64,000 nucleotides of DNA from Fulvia fulva (Eukaryota > Ascomycota > Dothideomycetes > Mycosphaerellales > Mycosphaerellaceae), in assembly GCF_020509005.1 (NCBI RefSeq), contig NC_063021.1, positions 744,001-808,000 on the forward strand, read 5' to 3'. Below are positions 1-11,330 of the stretch, one piece after another. Below the pieces are notes generated by a model that had not been told where the DNA came from, made no database searches, and worked only from the letters and a program-made list of their open reading frames with translations. The translations under genes and the position numbers were made by a program. Numbering within the stretch: position 1 is the first letter of the stretch; each line of letters opens with the position of its first letter.

Positions 1-2122
1 CGTCCCCTTCATCTTCACTGTCTGTGAAGTCGATGATGTCGAGCGGCTTGTCTCGCCAGTAGTTGAAGTCTGTGAACTCTTCACCGCCGCCCTTGACCAG
101 TAGTCCCACAGGTGGGAAGTAGTGGTCAACAATCTCACGCATGGTGCTGTAAGCTGTTTTGTAGTTGTTGAGACTTAGCAGATCTAGTGACACCTCAGAG
201 TTACTGTTGATGGTGAAGATCCTCGTACTGGGTATGTTGACTGATCGGTAGCTCAACGCATCTGTGAGACGGTTGCCGAAACCAGCATAGAACGGGCTGC
301 CTGATTTGCCCTTGCCGGTACCTAGATTTTGAAGATCTGGGTTTGGCTTGAGACCGGCCTCGACGGATTCGTGAGTGTTATTCGAGCCGCCATGGCCTGC
401 AAACAACGCCATTATGTCCCGCAAGCAGGCCATTTTGAATATCTCCGGCTTTCTCAAGTACACCTCACGACGAAGCGCTGCTATCATGCGGTCTGGACTG
501 AGAATGACAGGCCCAGGTGGCAGCTTGTATCCCTCCTGGACCACGCCTTTCAGATAGCCCCGCGTCATATCGGCTTGCCCAACACTTCGGCTCGTCAGAT
601 ACAGAAAGTTATATCCATTGGACGCAATCTCGGTGTACAGCTTAGCAACGCCTTGATGGGTCCAGTCTCTACCAATGGTAGTCATCACATGCCCAAGCAC
701 ATCCGACTTGGTAATTGTGCCATCGATATCGCTGATGACAATGGGTACATCATGCTTCCAATACCACAATGTAGCAGTACAGGTGGATCTGTTCACGGTG
801 AAAGCCATGTTATTGGCACCTGATTCGAGGTTCATTGACTTGAGTTGATCGGAAGTCAATCGCAACGTCTTGGCATAGTTCTTGTTAGGATCGCCAGCAA
901 CGGGAGAGCTCGGCTGTGATGGCATCCCGACCGCGCTATCGGAGTCTCTCCTGATGTGCGTGCCAGTGTAGTCTGCTGACTTGCCGTCACTGCGAGCATC
1001 ATCGCTATGATACCCAGGATCCGAGATGGCATCCGTGGAAGCATATGCCGCCGGATTGAAGCCACCAAGTGCGGTCGCAGCTGCGGCTCTCTTGTTGGCA
1101 GCTTCTTTGGCCTCTTCGCTGCCGTAGATCCAGATGTTGCCCATCTCGTCAGCTCCGATGAGCGCACCAATATCATAGGGACCATCAACCTCTTCCGACA
1201 AAAGTTGTCGTGCAATGCCTTCTGCCTGTAGTGCTTCCATGTTACCGCCTTTAAAGCCTGCCATGTCCAGCATCAGGTCGCCGGACTCCGTCACCTGATT
1301 GCTGATGTTCGATGTCCATAATTTCTTTGACAAGTTCATTGCACGCTGCTTCGCCTCTTGTTGATCGACGGAAAGGTCGCTGTTCGATCTGGCCAGATCG
1401 GTCCGTAGGGGCGATCCGTCCAAGTCGGACATGGCAGACGGGAGAAGCTGACTGTGATCCATTGCGCTTTTCATTGCCGCCTTCGCAGCTATGATAGCAG
1501 TGTCCGATTCCGATCTATCGAGCTTCGGTAGATGAGGATTCTCGATGCCCGAAAAGCTGCCCGAAGGCTGTCGTTTGACCGGCTCGTTTGGTGAGCTCGA
1601 CAGCGGAGTGAGCTGGCCCATGTCGCTCTGCGCTCTACGCGAGAAGGAAGGTATAGGCATCCCCTCTGTTGTACTCCTGCTGTGTCCCCGCGGAGGTTGT
1701 CTCAAGGTATCTTCGGTGGGCGTCTCGCTTCGATCGTTGAGGGAGAAGGGGTCTGGCTCCTGCAGCGTAGGAGTCGAGGGTCGACTGGGCTTCAGTTCGG
1801 GACTCGCAGCAGGCGAGACGACTGGACTCGTCTGGAACTCTGTGGGCACGCTCTGCAAAGTCTCAAAGACGAAGAAAGCCTCTCCTCCCTCACCCAGCTT
1901 CATGGGGTAGTCCTGCTTCTCGCCATTGACCTTGAACTCCACCTTCTTCTCGTAGGGCCGTAGCAAGCTGAACTTGCCGAAGCGAATGTGGAAGGGAGAG
2001 CATGCCAGCGACCCGTCTTCTTGCTCAACGACAATCACGTCGATGGCACCGGAGAGGGTGGCTGGGTTGATGCTGTTCCAGCCCTTGGAGACGGAGCCGG
2101 TGATGGAGCGTACGTACTGCAT
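1..2122 (-). CDS. PAH1: Lipin-type phosphatidate phosphatase (Pah1/Ned1/Smp2), C-terminus cut by window edge
   Basis: Mg-dependent phosphatidate phosphatase that makes diacylglycerol from phosphatidic acid, at the nuclear envelope/ER; it controls membrane versus storage lipid. The frame is open from the ATG at 2122 to base 1, about 707 codons, with no intron needed. The N-terminal lipin domain begins at residue 1 (MQYVRSITGSVSKGWNSINP, then ATLSGAIDVIVVE). A long Ser/Pro-rich linker follows. The LNS2 catalytic domain carries the HAD-type DxDGT motif at about residues 465-469 (SDIDGTITKSDVLGHV) followed by GRDWTHQGVAKLY and LTSRSVGQAD, all typical of the family. The start is the only ATG giving the conserved N-terminal helix. 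It is transcribed away from the AcrB-like gene across about 750 bp. The extreme C-terminal acidic tail lies outside the window. Confidence 0.95.
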   Translation of the reverse strand, partial: MQYVRSITGSVSKGWNSINPATLSGAIDVIVVEQEDGSLACSPFHIRFGKFSLLRPYEKKVEFKVNGEKQDYPMKLGEGGEAFFVFETLQSVPTEFQTSPVVSPAASPELKPSRPSTPTLQEPDPFSLNDRSETPTEDTLRQPPRGHSRSTTEGMPIPSFSRRAQSDMGQLTPLSSSPNEPVKRQPSGSFSGIENPHLPKLDRSESDTAIIAAKAAMKSAMDHSQLLPSAMSDLDGSPLRTDLARSNSDLSVDQQEAKQRAMNLSKKLWTSNISNQVTESGDLMLDMAGFKGGNMEALQAEGIARQLLSEEVDGPYDIGALIGADEMGNIWIYGSEEAKEAANKRAAAATALGGFNPAAYASTDAISDPGYHSDDARSDGKSADYTGTHIRRDSDSAVGMPSQPSSPVAGDPNKNYAKTLRLTSDQLKSMNLESGANNMAFTVNRSTCTATLWYWKHDVPIVISDIDGTITKSDVLGHVMTTIGRDWTHQGVAKLYTEIASNGYNFLYLTSRSVGQADMTRGYLKGVVQEGYKLPPGPVILSPDRMIAALRREVYLRKPEIFKMACLRDIMALFAGHGGSNNTHESVEAGLKPNPDLQNLGTGKGKSGSPFYAGFGNRLTDALSYRSVNIPSTRIFTINSNSEVSLDLLSLNNYKTAYSTMREIVDHYFPPVGLLVKGGGEEFTDFNYWRDKPLDIIDFTDSEDEGD

Positions 2123-2872
2123 GGCAGCAGCTGGAGGGGCGATGCAGCCCAGGGCAAGTCGGGTATGGGACTATACTCGTGAGTGAGTGTCGTGTCTCAC
2201 TGCAGCGGGCTCGTCTCTGTTGTGGTCTCGTGGGTCTCTTCCTGCGCGGATGCGGATGCGGAGTGGAGATTGGTGGTGAAGCTTGTCGCTGCGCATGAAA
2301 CGAGCGACAGAAGGTAAACGCGACAGGACGTGTCGAAGAACACGAGCAGGCCACACGAGCAGGCCGGCGGCTATGTATGCCGGTATGGCGAAGGTGCTGG
2401 TGCTGGTGCTGGGCCGTCGCCGAAGGAGTGTAGGCAAGGATGCGATCACGATGGCCAGCAAGCGTGCGTGACCTTCAACAGGACGTCATGCCGTGCACAA
2501 GGCCGGAAGCGAATCTGCGACAATGCCGAAGTGATATGGCGGGAAAACAATGTCCTGCTGGACAGGTACAACAAGTGGTCCAAGCATATAACACAGGCCA
2601 AGAGCGCATTGTTGACATGTACCCTATGGGCAAGGTCAGGTCGTTGAAGCCGCTGGTGGTGGCTCTCATCTTGTCACATGCGAGAACGATCGGGAAAGCT
2701 TCCCTGCAAGCCGGCCGAGTGCCGAAGCGCTGCAGTCTCGCCCTACCCGCACCTCTGCCTTGGCATATGGAGGTGGAGAAACAGCCGCTGCAACCACGGC
2801 CTCGACAACCACACTGACGACCTTTGCTTGGCTGTATTTCTTCCGTTTCAATGTGCTGGCAGAGTGTCGATT
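2123..2872. promoter_or_regulatory. Divergent intergenic region between lipin and AcrB-like genes
   Basis: This 750 bp holds the 5' regions of two divergent genes. A short GGTGCT-type run lies near 2393-2413. No coding signal beyond chance open frames was seen and no specific operator was recognised. Confidence 0.5.
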
Positions 2873-5800
2873 ATGGCGGGACAAGATGCAGCCGCTGCCA
2901 ACATGAAGCAGCAGCGCCGCAACCCGATCCTCGCCTTTGCGCAGACAGCGACAGGCTCTGATAGCAGACTCTCGCTGCCAGATCCCATATGGCTGTCGCG
3001 TGCTGCCACGATGCTGCACACTGTGGCGCTTCCATTCGCATTCTACTTCAAGCCAGTCGTGGTTTTCGTGGCGCTGTCATGGTAGGCGAAGCGGTCCACC
3101 CTGTTTGCACAGATATTGCAGCGCCTAACAAACACATTCTAGGCTTTGCCATCGTGCTTACCAGGTCATGAATAAGCCTCTCGAGGAGCTCGCTGGTCTC
3201 CTCGGCTTTGATATTCCCTGCGAACCCGTCATCGACCTCGCGAACATCAAAGCAGACGGCGCAATCGTTCATTGGTCATTACCGGAGAAACCCAGACACA
3301 AGACTTCCTTCAAATTCGAAATACACCTCAACGGGACCGTCATTGATACCTTTTCTGTACATGAGACTGCGGCCACCATCTATGGCCTGCAGCCGGGCTG
3401 TTTCTATGTGGTCAGAGTATCGCTGGTAAACAATGTCGAGTTCAGCTCTCGCAGCTTTCCCATACGATTCCGGACGAAAGCTGCTTCGACCAACGACTTT
3501 TTTGTGGCTCCGCTGGATGGAATGGATACAGACGCAGATGAGGTGCATGTTCCAGTCCCCAGAGCGAGGCCGTACAAGGGCCTTAAAGATATCGGTCCAG
3601 CAGGTGCCGATACTGTACCAATGGCCCGGGAGGGAAGCATTGGTCTTGGACCTAAGCGGAGTCTGACTGGTGCCCGCCGACCTTCCCCTGCAGTCATCGG
3701 CGTTGAGAAACACGATCCGCCTGCTGACGAGAACGAGCCTCCCGAGGGCGCCGAGACGATACACCAGTTGACAGAGAAATTGGATCAGATCAGGCGGGAG
3801 ACGGAGGAGGCTGATAAGCAGGCTAAAGAGGAGGAAGAGGAGGAATTGCGCTTGAAAGATGAATTGAACAAGCAGCGAGATGAGCTGAAGGCCGAGGTGA
3901 CGGAGAACGACAAGAACAGTCGCAATCTCAAGAAAGAGGTGAATACGCTCGAACGCCAAAATACTGTCGCGCAAAACGAACGCACGAAGCAGGACCGTTT
4001 ATTACAGCAGAAGAAGCAGGAACGACAAAAGTTGAAGGACGACATGAAGCGTTGGGAGCAAGAGGCGGAAGCGATGCGCCAGGAGCTGGACAACATCAAG
4101 CGGAAGAAGGAAGCCAAGTTCAGAGACGCTGAGAAGGAGAAGGAGACACTGCGCGCTAGGCAAGCAGAGGAGGCTGCAGCCCTCAAAGCTTTGGATGAGG
4201 AGGTGAAGGAGAAGAGTACCGAGAAGCAGAAGCTGGAGCGTGCGGTTAGGAACTCATCTCCTTCGGAAACGTTCGAGTCCGAGCCCAATATGGTACAGCA
4301 GCTACAACAAGAGGCCGAGGAAACGAGACTGTGGGAGCTGCAACACAGCCAGATGCAAAGCCATTACGCAGCAGCCTATCAGAAACTGGAGCAAGCTAAG
4401 CGGTTTCATAGCGAGCAGCGAGCATATCTTGACCAGCTGCGTGCACGGAGACGACAAGAAGAAGAAGCCGCTCAGTATGCGTCACCACCAGCAACTCAGG
4501 ACCGTCTACCGCATAGAGGTGACAGTCAGCGGTCACGCAGAGCACAAAGTGGGCACAGTTCTTCGGACAGTCCTCGTCTGGCCGGATTCCCGATCACATC
4601 TGCGCCCTTCGCCTCCGGCATGACCACCACAATGTCACCCTTTAGTTCCGCGCCATTCTTGAACTTCACCAACGGCATGACTGTACCAGGACCTACGGAT
4701 GGACTAGGGATGTCAGACGAGGACAGGGAAAGAATCACAGGTGGCGCTCCAATGAGTCCTGGGGCTGGCGTTGAATATCTCCCGGCTGATTTGTTTGGCG
4801 ATGGAGATAATAAGTTGTCGTCAGACTTCATTCAGCCCTTACCTGGGCTAGGAGCTTTACCTGGTCTAGGAGGAATGCCAAACTCGATGCATCAAGTACT
4901 ACCAGACCCAGGACCTGCATCTCCGACTAGCGGCCCCAGTAGTCGATCGCCAAGCGTATTTGCCAGCCCACAAGCAAGTCAGCAGAACTTGCATATAGGC
5001 TCGCCGGAGAACGTCCTAGACTCGGACCGACGATCCATAGGATCTAATCGTTCGACGCGAGCGGCCAGTGGCAGTGGGGCAGGCAGTCGATTCAGTGCCA
5101 TGTTCGGGATCAAGCAACGAGCAAAGACGAACCCCGCGGATGAGCCACCAGCGCTGGGGAAAGCACAAAGCCATTCCATGCCACGGACCGACCAAGGCAT
5201 CCCGGGTATTGACTCCAACACCAGGAAGAGGAACAGCAGCATCTCGGGCAGTGCCTTCGCTTTGGGAGGCGAGAGCAGCTTTGACAACCCTGCCCCTCCC
5301 CCACCTTCCATGAGGAGTCGAGCGATTGGTCTCTTCTCACGTCACGACAAGAGCGACGGCTGGCCGAGCAGCTTCATCCGAAGGCCGGCATCTCCAAGAC
5401 CTGGCTCGACTCATTCCAACGAGTTGCCTAGGCCGTCTTTTGACAGCAGTCGCTGGGGCGTTGGTGTCGATGGCTGGCCCTCTAATGACGCCGCCGCTGG
5501 CGCTAGAAGCAGCCCCTTGGCGTTCGGATCGACGACAAGCTGGAATGCGCCGTCTTCGCAACAGTCTCGTCTTTTCGGCTCTCGCCATCCATCTCGCCGA
5601 CCTTCTGCCCAGTACGGTGCCAGCGGTCCTCCTGAAGACATCTTGGAAGGTTCAGATTCGGATGGCTATGACTCAGATCGGGCTCAGCAGCTAGGTGCAA
5701 TTGGCACAAGACCACCTCCTGGTTCGAAGAAGGCAGAGAATGCTCCTGCAGTAGAAGTGCTACCCAAGTTGAACCCAAACGCCAAGAGCTTCACCGGCTG

Positions 5801-6377
5801 GTTCGGTAGCAAGAAGGGCAAATCGAAGGAAACTGCCTCAGGCAGCGGAACACCGAATCTCGACAAAGGTGATTGGGACGAGTCACCACCGAACAGCCGC
5901 AAATCGAAGGACACTCGCGACACACGCTCCATAACCACCGCTGAATCCTCCATTGCCGAGTCCTCTCGCAACTCCACCGATCTGGCTCGAACACCTTCCT
6001 ACACCACATCCGACGCAGCTCCCTCTCCACTCTTAGCAGGCAGCTCAGCAGGAAAGGAATCCTTCATGCAGAAACTCAGCCGCAAGTCAAGCAGTAGCAA
6101 ATTCACCCTTCCCACCTTCAAGCGCGAGAAGAGCAAGCTCGACACCGGCCTCGGCACTCCCACCTCAGCACCCACCGAGGAGGAAGACGCCGATCTCAGC
6201 GCGAGCGTCAGCAGTCTGCAGCAGCCACGAGAGAGCAAGGAAGGCAATAGGGGTAGTGGGAGGAATTGGGGGAATGTCCTGAAGCGTGGAAGTACCAAGA
6301 AGAAGGGGAATGAGACGCCGAGTCTTAGCGGGATGAGTATGACTACGAGTGGGACTGAGGATAATGATGAGGAGTAG
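2873..6377 (+). CDS. acrB: AcrB-like ubiquitination-network protein (membrane segment, FN3-like domain, coiled coil)
   Basis: Join 2873..3081, 3143..6377; 1147 residues. A 61-bp intron (GTAGGC..CTAAC..TAG, 3082-3142) splits a Trp codon; splicing joins an N-terminal hydrophobic segment (about residues 44-70) to CHRAYQVMNKPLEELAGLLG. A naive single-exon model would start at 3168 and lose the first 78 residues. Next comes a fibronectin III-like domain (about 95-185, including the GLQPGCFYVVRV strand), a long charged coiled coil (about 275-530) and a Ser/Pro-rich basic tail. This layout matches Aspergillus AcrB, a protein genetically linked to the CreB deubiquitinase and carbon-catabolite repression; the biochemical role is not established. 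The start ATG at 2873 is preferred; a second in-frame ATG is at 2903. Identification rests on architecture and remembered family features. Confidence 0.85.
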
Positions 6378-7581
6378 TAGATGAGATGTATAGCATGTAT
6401 GCAGCAATGTCGATCTCGCGGATGGAGTGATGGTGATTTCTGTCCTCTGACTTGTTGAAGAGGACGCGAGGCTAGTTGATGACTGAGACATACAGCAACA
6501 CCAGCGAATTTGTGGATACAGCGCCGCTTCCGCCACTACACCCTCATTAGCAGGAACCTTCACCTTTGCAGAGCCGCCACAAGCCATGTACACATATATA
6601 CCCAGAAATACATGTAACTTCCGTACCCCGACCAGGGAGAGACAAACGAAAGGCTCGATAGGTCTGAGGCTGAGCTGAAACATAGACAATCGCATTGTCC
6701 CCATCCAAGCATCTACTGGACCAGTACCGGCCTCAAAGACGGCCACGGCCACTCACCAACTCCTACACCACTTCCCTTACACGTCTCAGAATTATACATC
6801 CATTGTACTGTCGCACGCCGCAAGTCACGCCTGTCCTGTCCATCTCATTGGCCACCCTTCCTTCCGCGGGCCAGCGGGAAGACCTGAAACGCTGCCAAAA
6901 CGGGCCTTAGCGTGCTGCGACTCCAATCCTCCGGTCCTTCGAGCACACCCTCACGAACTGCAGTGCATACAGCGCATCTGAAACATCTACAATCAACATC
7001 CGCGATGCGCTTCAGACTCTCTGTGCTATGGGGAGAGGAGGGCCTGTGGCTTTGACTGATCTGCGAAAATGGGAGCTTAGCTACTACACCCCGGCGCCGG
7101 CTTGTGTTACGTTCACGTCCCATCTGGACCTTTGGGAGCCACTCTCGGCTTGCGGTCGTGTAACGTGGGGATGTGCCACAGTTCGGGCATGTCTGCTGAT
7201 GCTGTTTGGATACTGCAATGGTTGGATAGGCATGTATGGCAGTTCCTGCACGACCTTGACATGTTGTTCGTCTGTAAGGTACCGTGTAAAAGGCCATGGG
7301 CTTGGTGCAGGAAAGTACAGTACATGTAAGTGGCGAATATCATATGTGAGCGTACTTGCAGCGTTTGCATTGTTTACTTCCCGCACGCTTTCGCCCTTTC
7401 GTGCCTTGCATTGATATACTTTCAGTCTGATTTGACTTCATCTCGTCTGTGGTTGTCCGAGGCGAGGAGACCACTGTACATTCTCTCACTATCGTCAATG
7501 GTCCAACGTTTCGGCTTACCTTCAACCCTCTGCTGGACGACGAACGATACCAATACTCCGCACACCATCGAAGTCGAGAAG
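6378..7581. other. Intergenic region, 1.2 kb, no gene recognised
   Basis: Contains the 3' end of the AcrB-like gene and the promoter of the next gene. Several short open frames on both strands look like chance. In-frame ATGs at 7330 and 7498 lie upstream of the chosen start of the next gene and could lengthen it. Confidence 0.5.
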
Positions 7582-8889
7582 ATGCACTCCCCGCTCCCCG
7601 ACTCCAGCGCCCTCGAAGCCGGTCTCCTCGAAGACGACAGACCTTCTCATTCCTCCCGCCTCTCGCGCGTCCAAGATAATGTCCGAAACTTGTTACGCAC
7701 CTCCATCTTTGGTTCTGTCAAGAGCTCGCCCACGACACCGACGCATCCGCCAGCGCTGAGAACGAATAGCGTTCACGTCGTATCGATCTGCTCTCCTAAT
7801 GAACCGGAGGTGCTGCCCAGTCCGACAGAAGTGGCTACACCTCCAGCACGGTATCCTCAGACATCGAGAGGAGAGCTGTTTCCGCCGACACAGTACCAGC
7901 AGCAAGTCCAAGAGATGGCACGACAGTCGATGTTGTTCAACACGAGAGCAGTGGCGGCGCTGAATCATCCTGATTTGAGTGATCCTTCTGTCACAGAGCT
8001 TTCGCAGGTTAAGGAACAATCCCGGCCTAGGATTGGATGGACAAGGCCGAAGAAGAGGTCCAGAAGGACCAAAGCAGCAAGGAGAGCGGCTGGGTCGCGT
8101 GGTGTGCTGTGCTTGCTGGCATCGTTGCTCTTGGCTGCATTGGTTGCGACTTGTAAGTCTTGATCATCGTGGTCGATGTGATGAAGCTAACGTATCTGTG
8201 AAGATGTCTCGATCGCCACCACGGAGGTTGACTTGACACCGACATTCCACATCTTGTTCGTCCTTGGGATATGCCTCGCCACAATCGTTTTCGCACATTC
8301 GGTGATTCGACTCTTCTTCATCGGCAGAAGATCCCGGCACAAGCCGCTGTTCGTTACGGTCTCTCGACATGGTCAGCACAGATATCATCATCGCCCAGGA
8401 CATTCCAGAAGTCATCCTTCACTGCGGCAGATGCCCTCTCTGTCGGCGGAGCACAACGCCTTCGTGCCAGACAGACCCATACCAGTCTCGCTCTCATCAG
8501 ACGATATTCGGCTCGATCCGAATGTGGCAGGGCCGACCATGATTCCACCGCAAGATTGGGATAAGGAGGTCCACAGTGTCCCGAATCCACCCCCAGCGTA
8601 CGGTCGATGGCGTGGAAGTGTCCGAGCAGATCCCGAGTTGCTGCATTGGCAGGCTGTCCCTGCGCCGCGGAGCCCTGCTACGCCAGCACTACCCTCGCCA
8701 ACGTATGAGGAGGCTGGCCAGATTGAGTCGCCGCCGAGCTATATGACGAGGGAAAGTCCGGCGAGGCTGCGGAGGGAGGTGCGAGACGTGCGAGCTGGTA
8801 TTGCGCGGTCGCAGGTGGTGGAGCCGGAAATGGTCGAAGCCAGAGGCGCAGGCGCTGGTGCTGGCAGCGGTGTAGGACAGGCCATGTAG
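7582..8889 (+). CDS. Unknown two-segment membrane protein with C-terminal PPxY motifs
   Basis: Join 7582..8152, 8204..8889; 418 residues. The 51-bp intron (GTAAGT, GCTAAC near 8186, AAG) restores a continuous frame: LLAALVATC joins YVSIATTEVDLTP. The N-terminal half is polar and ends with a strongly basic stretch (KKRSRRTKAARRAAG). Two hydrophobic segments follow (about 177-191 and 203-225), separated by a short loop. The C-terminal tail contains PPAY and PPSY, both matching the PPxY motif bound by WW domains of Nedd4/Rsp5-type HECT ligases, plus a similar PSPTYEE. This suggests a membrane adaptor or substrate of an Rsp5-like ligase, which is inference. ATG 7582 has A at -3; upstream in-frame ATGs at 7330 and 7498 add low-quality sequence. 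No family recognised. Confidence 0.7.
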
Positions 8890-9010
8890 ATCGTGCGCCT
8901 GATAGAACCAATGCACGACCTGGAGTCTCAAGAAAGAGGTTCCGTCCATCGCTCTCATGTCCACCGAGTAGCCGGTCAGTGTTCCAAAGTCGTCGTTCTG
9001 CCCTGGTATC

Positions 9011-9507
9011 TTATTTCTTCCCGTCATCAATATGTCTTCCCTTCATATCCCTGCCCTCTGTACTCGGCACGCCCTTTTTGTCCTTTGCCCACCACTCCTT
9101 CCAAAACTTCTCATCCTTTATCCGTTTCAGCTCTTTCTTCTCCCGCTCCTCCCGCCTCTGATCCATCGTCGCGAACCATTCTGCTCTTGCTGCGTCCTGT
9201 TCCTCCTGTGTTGCGTAGATCTTCATGCAGGCATTCATCGTCTTTTGCTCGGAGCGGCACATGAAGGTTGCTGTGAAGGTTCGTTGGGTGCAGCATGCTG
9301 CGAAGTCTGATCACCAAATCAGTATGGGCTGGATATGTATTGTGAACTCGGATAGAGCATACCTCTGACTTCGTCGGCGCACTTTTGGCGGACTCGTTTG
9401 TAGTACAGTTCCCGAACTTGAGATTCTTGGGAGGCGGAGAGTGGCAGTGGGTTTCGCGATGGGTTCGGTGCTGTGCCTTTCGCCGTCGTTATCTCAGGCG
9501 TAGCCAT
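9011..9507 (-). CDS. CMC1: Mitochondrial COX assembly factor Cmc1-like twin CX9C protein
   Basis: Complement of join 9011..9306, 9363..9507; 146 residues (150 if the in-frame ATG at 9519 is used). The 56-bp intron (GTATGC..GATCAG) splits a GAC codon. The protein has a twin CX9C motif: C43-x9-C53 and C65-x9-C75, the signature of CHCH proteins imported by Mia40 into the intermembrane space. The sequence LYYKRVRQKCADEVRDFAAC is typical of Cmc1, which helps Cox1 maturation in cytochrome c oxidase assembly. The second helix is followed by a long charged C-terminal helix. It is head to head with the 5-hydroxyisourate hydrolase gene, sharing about 300 bp of upstream sequence. Cmc1 versus a related Cmc2-type paralog is judged from the YYKRVRQKC context. 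Confidence 0.85.
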
Positions 9508-9813
9508 GACTGCTGCCATAGCAATCTCAGACCACAAATGACTGCAATGGCTTAGCGATGGGGTGATGTTGATCCACTGTAGCTCTTCGCGATGAGATGC
9601 TTGATGCCAAGGATGGCGGCGAGCTTCAGCGGGCAGCTCCGATGCCCGACCCGACGACTTCACCTCCACTTTCACCATATTATGTCTTCTCTTTCTGCGC
9701 CGACACGACATGTAAACCTACTCACGATCTCCATGAGCGACGAAGGTCATCATACGTCCAAGACACGGTCAAGACTGAATACTATCTCTGCCCACCTACA
9801 GTCACAACCAACC
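9508..9813. promoter_or_regulatory. Shared divergent promoter of Cmc1-like and HIU hydrolase genes
   Basis: About 306 bp separate the two start codons. Both genes must take their core promoters from this stretch. No specific factor site was recognised. Confidence 0.5.
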
Positions 9814-10203
9814 ATGTCTCAGCAACGACCATTCATCACCTGTCACGTCCTTGACACAGTAGCCGGCAAGCCAGGCGCTGGCATCGATGTCAAGCTCAAG
9901 CTGATATCTCCTGCCAACGCGACTACATCACACTGGACAGCTAGAACGAACAATGACGGTAGAGTGCCTGCGTGGACATCTTTGACAGACATCAACGAAG
10001 TGGTCGAGAAAGTGAAGGCAGAGCTGAAGGATGATGATCAGATGGTATGGAGCTTGACGTACGATACGGAGGCATACTTTGGCAAGGGCAAGACGTTTTG
10101 GCCAGAGGTGGAGCTGAGGTTTGCGGCGAAGAAGGAGGAGGAGCATTATCATGTGCCGTTGTTGCTTGGACCTTGGAGTTATACAACGTACAGAGGCTCA
10201 TGA
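9814..10203 (+). CDS. 5-hydroxyisourate hydrolase (transthyretin-like)
   Basis: Single exon, 129 residues. The enzyme converts 5-hydroxyisourate to OHCU in the uric-acid degradation branch of purine catabolism. Family marks are the N-terminal ITCHVLDT with the catalytic-site His, the mid-domain DGRVPAW with a conserved Arg, TEAYF, the late HYHVPLLLGPWSYT segment with its His, and the C-terminal YRGS tetrapeptide that completes the active site in this family. The ATG at 9814 gives the normal length (about 110-130); the frame is open further upstream but that extension is not family-like. No peroxisomal targeting signal is obvious. Confidence 0.93.
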   Translation: MSQQRPFITCHVLDTVAGKPGAGIDVKLKLISPANATTSHWTARTNNDGRVPAWTSLTDINEVVEKVKAELKDDDQMVWSLTYDTEAYFGKGKTFWPEVELRFAAKKEEEHYHVPLLLGPWSYTTYRGS

Positions 10204-10438
10204 GGAAGCCACGATGAGCAGAATGGCAGTGAAGTTCAGCAAGTGGACATCTACGCCGTCGGTTATACCGACTCTTCTTCAATGCCAGCCGAGCCAGCTC
10301 GATCAGATGACATCTCGGCAGATCCAGCCGCTCCCAGCTCACGACTGAGGCCATCACAACGCAAAAAGAATCAGAAGCCTCCACCGCCTCCACTCCGGTT
10401 CGACGACTTGATATGACGACCGTCCACGAAGCAAAAAA

Positions 10439-10478
10439 CCCAGGCCGAAGCCTGGGGAAAACCAGCAATGCTGGTTTT
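10439..10478. repeat. Two adjacent perfect hairpins
   Basis: CCCAGGC (10439-10445) pairs with GCCTGGG (10450-10456) around a CGAA tetraloop. Directly after it AAAACCAGC (10458-10466) pairs with GCTGGTTTT (10470-10478) around AAT. The second stem ends in a T run, so it resembles a transcription terminator in form only. Confidence 0.8.
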
Positions 10479-10756
10479 ATTGAAGCGCGAGCCCGCTCAG
10501 GTACTGCCACAAGAACTGTCACAATACGATCGACATGATTGCCGGCGTGAACACTGACCTGCCAAGAACTTACGCCACAGAGGCCAATAAGTTCTGCCCG
10601 TGAGGGCGAGGGTGGACTTTTGAATTACTGTTATGTAGCTACTACACTGGCATCGCGCGAGGAACAGGCTAGCAAACCAAAAAAATCCGACCCCCCCCTC
10701 CGGACTTTGAACTCTATCGCTGTTCGATCACAAGAAAGACTTGTCGACATGCAAAA

Positions 10757-10792
10757 CCTTGGGCACAAGTGTGCGCACACTCGTACCCAAGG
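10757..10792. repeat. 36-bp imperfect palindrome
   Basis: Outer arms CCTTGGG (10757-10763) and CCCAAGG (10786-10792) enclose a perfect 14-bp palindrome AGTGTGCGCACACT (10768-10781). Confidence 0.8.
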
Positions 10793-11245
10793 AAAGCCCT
10801 CGATGCTGACACCAAGGAGGGCTATTTTCAGAGCGGATCCGCTAATATTGTGTTGAAGAGCCTACTCGGCACGCCTCAGCTCCGCGTATGCTGAAGCGTA
10901 GCTTTCTCGGCTCTCTTCCATTGTTATTTGTTGTTTGACTTGAGCCACGGAGGGCTGCAAGTTCTGATGTTTTGTGACTATTGCGGCCTTGCACCGCCTC
11001 GCCCCGAAGGGTGAGGGGCAATTCTCAAAGACGAATATCAAGGTGAAATGGTGCTTGCCAGACTTCTGCCGGCGACCTGGAACGGACTTTGCACCCAGTC
11101 TTGCAAAACGTGGGTTACCTTCGTCAACGTCAAAGAGACAAGACGACGGGTCTCTTCTGGCCACCTGTGCTGATCTACGCTACGAACATCACCCAGCCTC
11201 GTGACCTCTGCGCAGACCAGAAGAATCACAAAGTGCAAAAACTCT

Positions 11246-11301
11246 AGACACAATGATGCACCATTGTGTCTTGGAGAAAATCCCTGGGTCCTTGGGATTT
11301 T
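11246..11301. repeat. Two consecutive inverted repeats
   Basis: AGACACAATG (11246-11255) and CATTGTGTCT (11262-11271) form a perfect 10-bp stem with a 6-base loop. Next, AAAATCCC (11277-11284) and GGGATTTT (11294-11301) form an 8-bp stem. Confidence 0.8.
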
Positions 11302-11314
11302 TTTCTGCGTTGCT

Positions 11315-11330
11315 AGAGCGGGCCCGCTCT
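11315..11330. repeat. 16-bp perfect palindrome
   Basis: AGAGCGGGCCCGCTCT reads the same on both strands. A related GAGCCCGCTC lies near 10489, also just downstream of a hairpin with an A/T-rich stem, suggesting a diverged repeated unit. Confidence 0.8.

Noticed and set aside
10458..10485. Rho-independent-like terminator
   Set aside because: The stem plus T run looks like one, but the organism is a eukaryote and other hairpins nearby lack T runs; treated as a repeat.
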